Shown here piece after piece: positions 6,375 to 7,745 of a stretch of DNA of 7,745 bases. The notes beneath the pieces are model-generated. The model was given only the letters and a program-made list of their open reading frames with translations, did no database searches and was not told where the DNA came from. How positions within the stretch are numbered: the first letter of the stretch is position 1; each line of letters begins with the position of its first letter. The position numbers and the translations under genes were made by a program. Origin of the DNA: Clostridia bacterium (GTDB taxonomy: Bacteria; Bacillota; Clostridia; Lachnospirales; CAG-274). The stretch lies in NCBI GenBank assembly GCA_030536675.1, contig JAUNPM010000069.1, forward strand, positions 1-7,745, given 5' to 3'.

Positions 6375-7589
6375 TTGAATTGTGAGGACTTATTAAATAT
6401 TAAAGAGATCCGCAGCGGTATAAAGCTAGTGGCGGGAGAAGTAGGCATTCACAGAAATGTGCGGTGGATATATTTTGCCGACTGTATGCAATGTCTTGAT
6501 GAAGGCATTGATCCCGCAGAGCTTATACACGGGGAGGAGCTTGTAATAATTACAAACAAAAGCCTTACGGACTATGATGACAAAATTACGGATATGATAA
6601 AGTCTATGTTTCCAAAAAATATTGCGGCGCTTGTTATTAATGAGGGTCAAATTTCGGAAAATATAATAAAGTATTGTAATGATGTAGAGCTTCCCCTATA
6701 TGAGCTGTCGGTGAACCTGCATCTTATTGACTTTACACAGATAATATGCAAGGTTCTTGTGGAAGAGGAAAGCAAAATAAATTCAAGGGAAAGAATATTA
6801 ACTTCAATACTTTATTCCGAACAGCCTGATACTGATGATATTGTGAAGCAGGCAAATTATCTGGGCGTCAATTTATCGGGACCTTACAGAATAGCAATAA
6901 TGAAAATATGCAATAAAATGAGCGGAGAATACAGTGATGAAGGATACCTTATAGAAATGAGAAGAAATATTAAAAAGCAGGTGGAAAATGAATTCAGGCT
7001 TCACGGTCTGGGGAAAATGCTTATACATTCTCAAATAAACCATATTGTTGTAATGTTTCCTTCGGAGCTTTTCAGCAAGGATCTTGTCATTTCCATATTC
7101 AATAATATTATTAAAAAGGTACATTCAAGATACAATGTTGTTATAAAAACAGGTATCGGTTCGGCTTATGAATACATAGAAGAGCTTAAAAACAGCTACA
7201 GAGAGGCAAATAATACATTGCAGATAATTAAAATAGCGGAAAATGAAGAGAACGTATATTTTTATGAGGATATAGGAATTTATTCAATTATTTCTCAGGT
7301 CAAAAACGGAAAATTCCTTGATGATTATGCTGCAAGCAGAATAGGCAAGCTTATTGAAGCGGATATAATACAGGAGGGGGAGCTTTTAAAAACTCTTGAA
7401 ACATATATCAACTGCAACTGCAATGCAAATGCCGCCGCCGAAATCCTTTACATACACAGAAACACAATGAGATACAGACTTGACAAAATAAAGAAAATAT
7501 TGGGAAGCAATATAAATGATTTGTCTGTATGTCTTGAGCTTAAGCTAGCCATTATAATAAAGAAATTCAGGGACAACAGGATAGAGTGA
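6375..7589 (+). CDS. PucR/CdaR-family transcriptional regulator
   Basis: This is a cytoplasmic DNA-binding regulator of the family containing PucR (purine catabolism) and CdaR (sugar diacids). Numbering from the TTG at 6375 (404 residues), the N-terminal PucR-like domain spans about 1-115 and begins with DLLNIKEIRSGIKLVAGEVG followed by VRWIYFADC. A degenerate GGDEF-like middle domain covers about 165-290, including VVIKTGIGSAYEYIEELKNSYREA. The C-terminal helix-turn-helix (about 340-395) includes NANAAAEILYIHRNTMRYRL, which is typical of the family. Start choice: GAGGTGG lies 5 bases before this TTG. An in-frame TTG at 6354 would add seven residues but has no good ribosome-binding site. The gene has its own promoter and sits directly after the ureohydrolase operon, so it is the likely regulator of that operon. 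The ligand is unknown. Length and domain order are normal. Confidence 0.88.
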   Translation: MNCEDLLNIKEIRSGIKLVAGEVGIHRNVRWIYFADCMQCLDEGIDPAELIHGEELVIITNKSLTDYDDKITDMIKSMFPKNIAALVINEGQISENIIKYCNDVELPLYELSVNLHLIDFTQIICKVLVEEESKINSRERILTSILYSEQPDTDDIVKQANYLGVNLSGPYRIAIMKICNKMSGEYSDEGYLIEMRRNIKKQVENEFRLHGLGKMLIHSQINHIVVMFPSELFSKDLVISIFNNIIKKVHSRYNVVIKTGIGSAYEYIEELKNSYREANNTLQIIKIAENEENVYFYEDIGIYSIISQVKNGKFLDDYAASRIGKLIEADIIQEGELLKTLETYINCNCNANAAAEILYIHRNTMRYRLDKIKKILGSNINDLSVCLELKLAIIIKKFRDNRIE

Positions 7590-7623
7590 AAAAAGGAGCT
7601 GTATATATAACGGCGGAAAATCA

Positions 7624-7640
7624 CTGTGCACAGGGCACAA
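7624..7640 (-). promoter_or_regulatory. Second copy of the candidate operator
   Basis: Read on the minus strand this is TTGTGCCCTGTGCACAG, which matches TTGTnCACnGTGnACAA at 12 of 14 fixed positions and the site at 4066-4082 at 13 of 17. It contains the perfect palindrome CTGTGCACAG (7624-7633). Its centre (7632) lies 31 bp before the first base of the predicted -35 box at 7663, exactly as at the first site. Confidence 0.4.
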
Positions 7641-7662
7641 TAATAATTATGAATGAGATCCA

Positions 7663-7690
7663 TTGAAAAAAATTATGAAAAGTATATACT
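7663..7690 (+). promoter_or_regulatory. Predicted promoter for a transcript leaving the window on the right
   Basis: TTGAAA (7663-7668) and TATACT (7685-7690) are separated by 16 bases. Transcription would start near 7697, just before a small hairpin and a GC-rich hairpin. No gene is visible between the regulator's stop codon and the window end, so this would serve a gene or small RNA beyond the edge. Confidence 0.4.
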
Positions 7691-7699
7691 ATATTACAT

Positions 7700-7713
7700 A
7701 GAGAACAATCTCT
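7700..7713 (+). other. Small hairpin at the predicted transcript start
   Basis: AGAGA (7700-7704) and TCTCT (7709-7713) form a perfect 5-bp stem with an ACAA loop, followed by TTTT counting the last arm base. It is too short to be a confident terminator; it may cap the 5' end of a leader RNA. Confidence 0.3.
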
Positions 7714-7721
7714 TTTGACGA

Positions 7722-7745
7722 GGACGCCCAATAAAGGCGCCCTTT
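7722..7745 (+). terminator. GC-rich hairpin at the right edge, probable terminator (cut by the window end)
   Basis: GGACGCC (7722-7728) pairs with GGCGCCC (7736-7742) with one A-C mismatch around a 7-base loop, and an A-T pair extends the stem. The window ends in TTT, the likely start of a T-run. It could end the regulator transcript or act as an early hairpin in a leader that starts near 7697. The opposite strand shows no T-run, so it is not an obvious terminator for a convergent gene. Confidence 0.55.

Noticed and set aside
7624..7640. GCACAGGGCA resembles the start of the c-di-GMP-I riboswitch.
   Set aside because: The rest of the aptamer (the GGGACGCAAAGCC-type segment at the right distance and the tetraloop receptor) is absent, and the string is better explained as part of the palindromic site.
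7649..7666. Short ORF ATG-AAT-GAG-ATC-CAT-TGA after the regulator, as a leader peptide.
   Set aside because: It has five codons and no ribosome-binding site, and it lies upstream of or within the predicted promoter rather than in the transcript.
7715..7742. GACGAGG followed by CGCC looked like the start of a guanidine-III (ykkC-III) riboswitch, which would fit the ureohydrolase context.
   Set aside because: The 3' half of that motif (a GGUCAGGACAAGAC-like segment) is not present; the stretch folds as a simple 7-base-loop hairpin followed by T, so a terminator or leader hairpin is the safer reading.

Overview
The window looks like a stretch of a low-GC Gram-positive anaerobe, most likely class Clostridia (Lachnospiraceae or Oscillospiraceae type). 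The evidence is AT-rich intergenic DNA, strong AGGAGG ribosome-binding sites, TTG start codons, extended -10 promoters (TGn plus TATAAT-like), an adjacent pth-mfd pair and a Firmicutes-type FtsH. The family-level placement is inference.

Layout. Positions 1-1868 (minus strand) hold a housekeeping operon: pth (peptidyl-tRNA hydrolase), followed one base later by mfd (transcription-repair coupling factor), of which only the N-terminal 429 codons lie in the window. A 275-bp region (1869-2143) carries divergent promoters for pth-mfd and for ftsH (2144-4048, plus strand), a complete membrane-bound AAA+ zinc protease. From 4049 to the right edge the content changes to an accessory metabolic module, all on the plus strand. 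It consists of an agmatinase-family ureohydrolase (4219-5136), a lipoprotein substrate-binding protein of the NitT/TauT (NMT1/SsuA-like) ABC class (5191-6201) closed by a strong terminator, and a PucR/CdaR-family transcription regulator (6375-7589) with its own near-consensus promoter.

How the parts may work together. The ureohydrolase should split a guanidino compound into urea plus an amine (or ammonia). The lipoprotein should capture a small nitrogenous substrate outside the cell, and PucR-type regulators often control nitrogen salvage. The binding protein has no permease or ATPase gene next to it in the window. The main new observation is a 17-bp near-palindrome (TTGTnCACnGTGnACAA) that occurs once upstream of the ureohydrolase (4066-4082) and again, degenerate, downstream of the regulator (7624-7640). 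Both copies are centred 31 bp before the first base of the predicted -35 box, and each predicted promoter is followed at once by a terminator-like hairpin. This suggests a small regulon, with a second operon just beyond the right edge that could hold the missing transporter parts. The regulon, the substrate and the regulator-site pairing are inference. No CRISPR array, insertion sequence, tRNA or rRNA was seen, and no gap between genes exceeds 300 bases.
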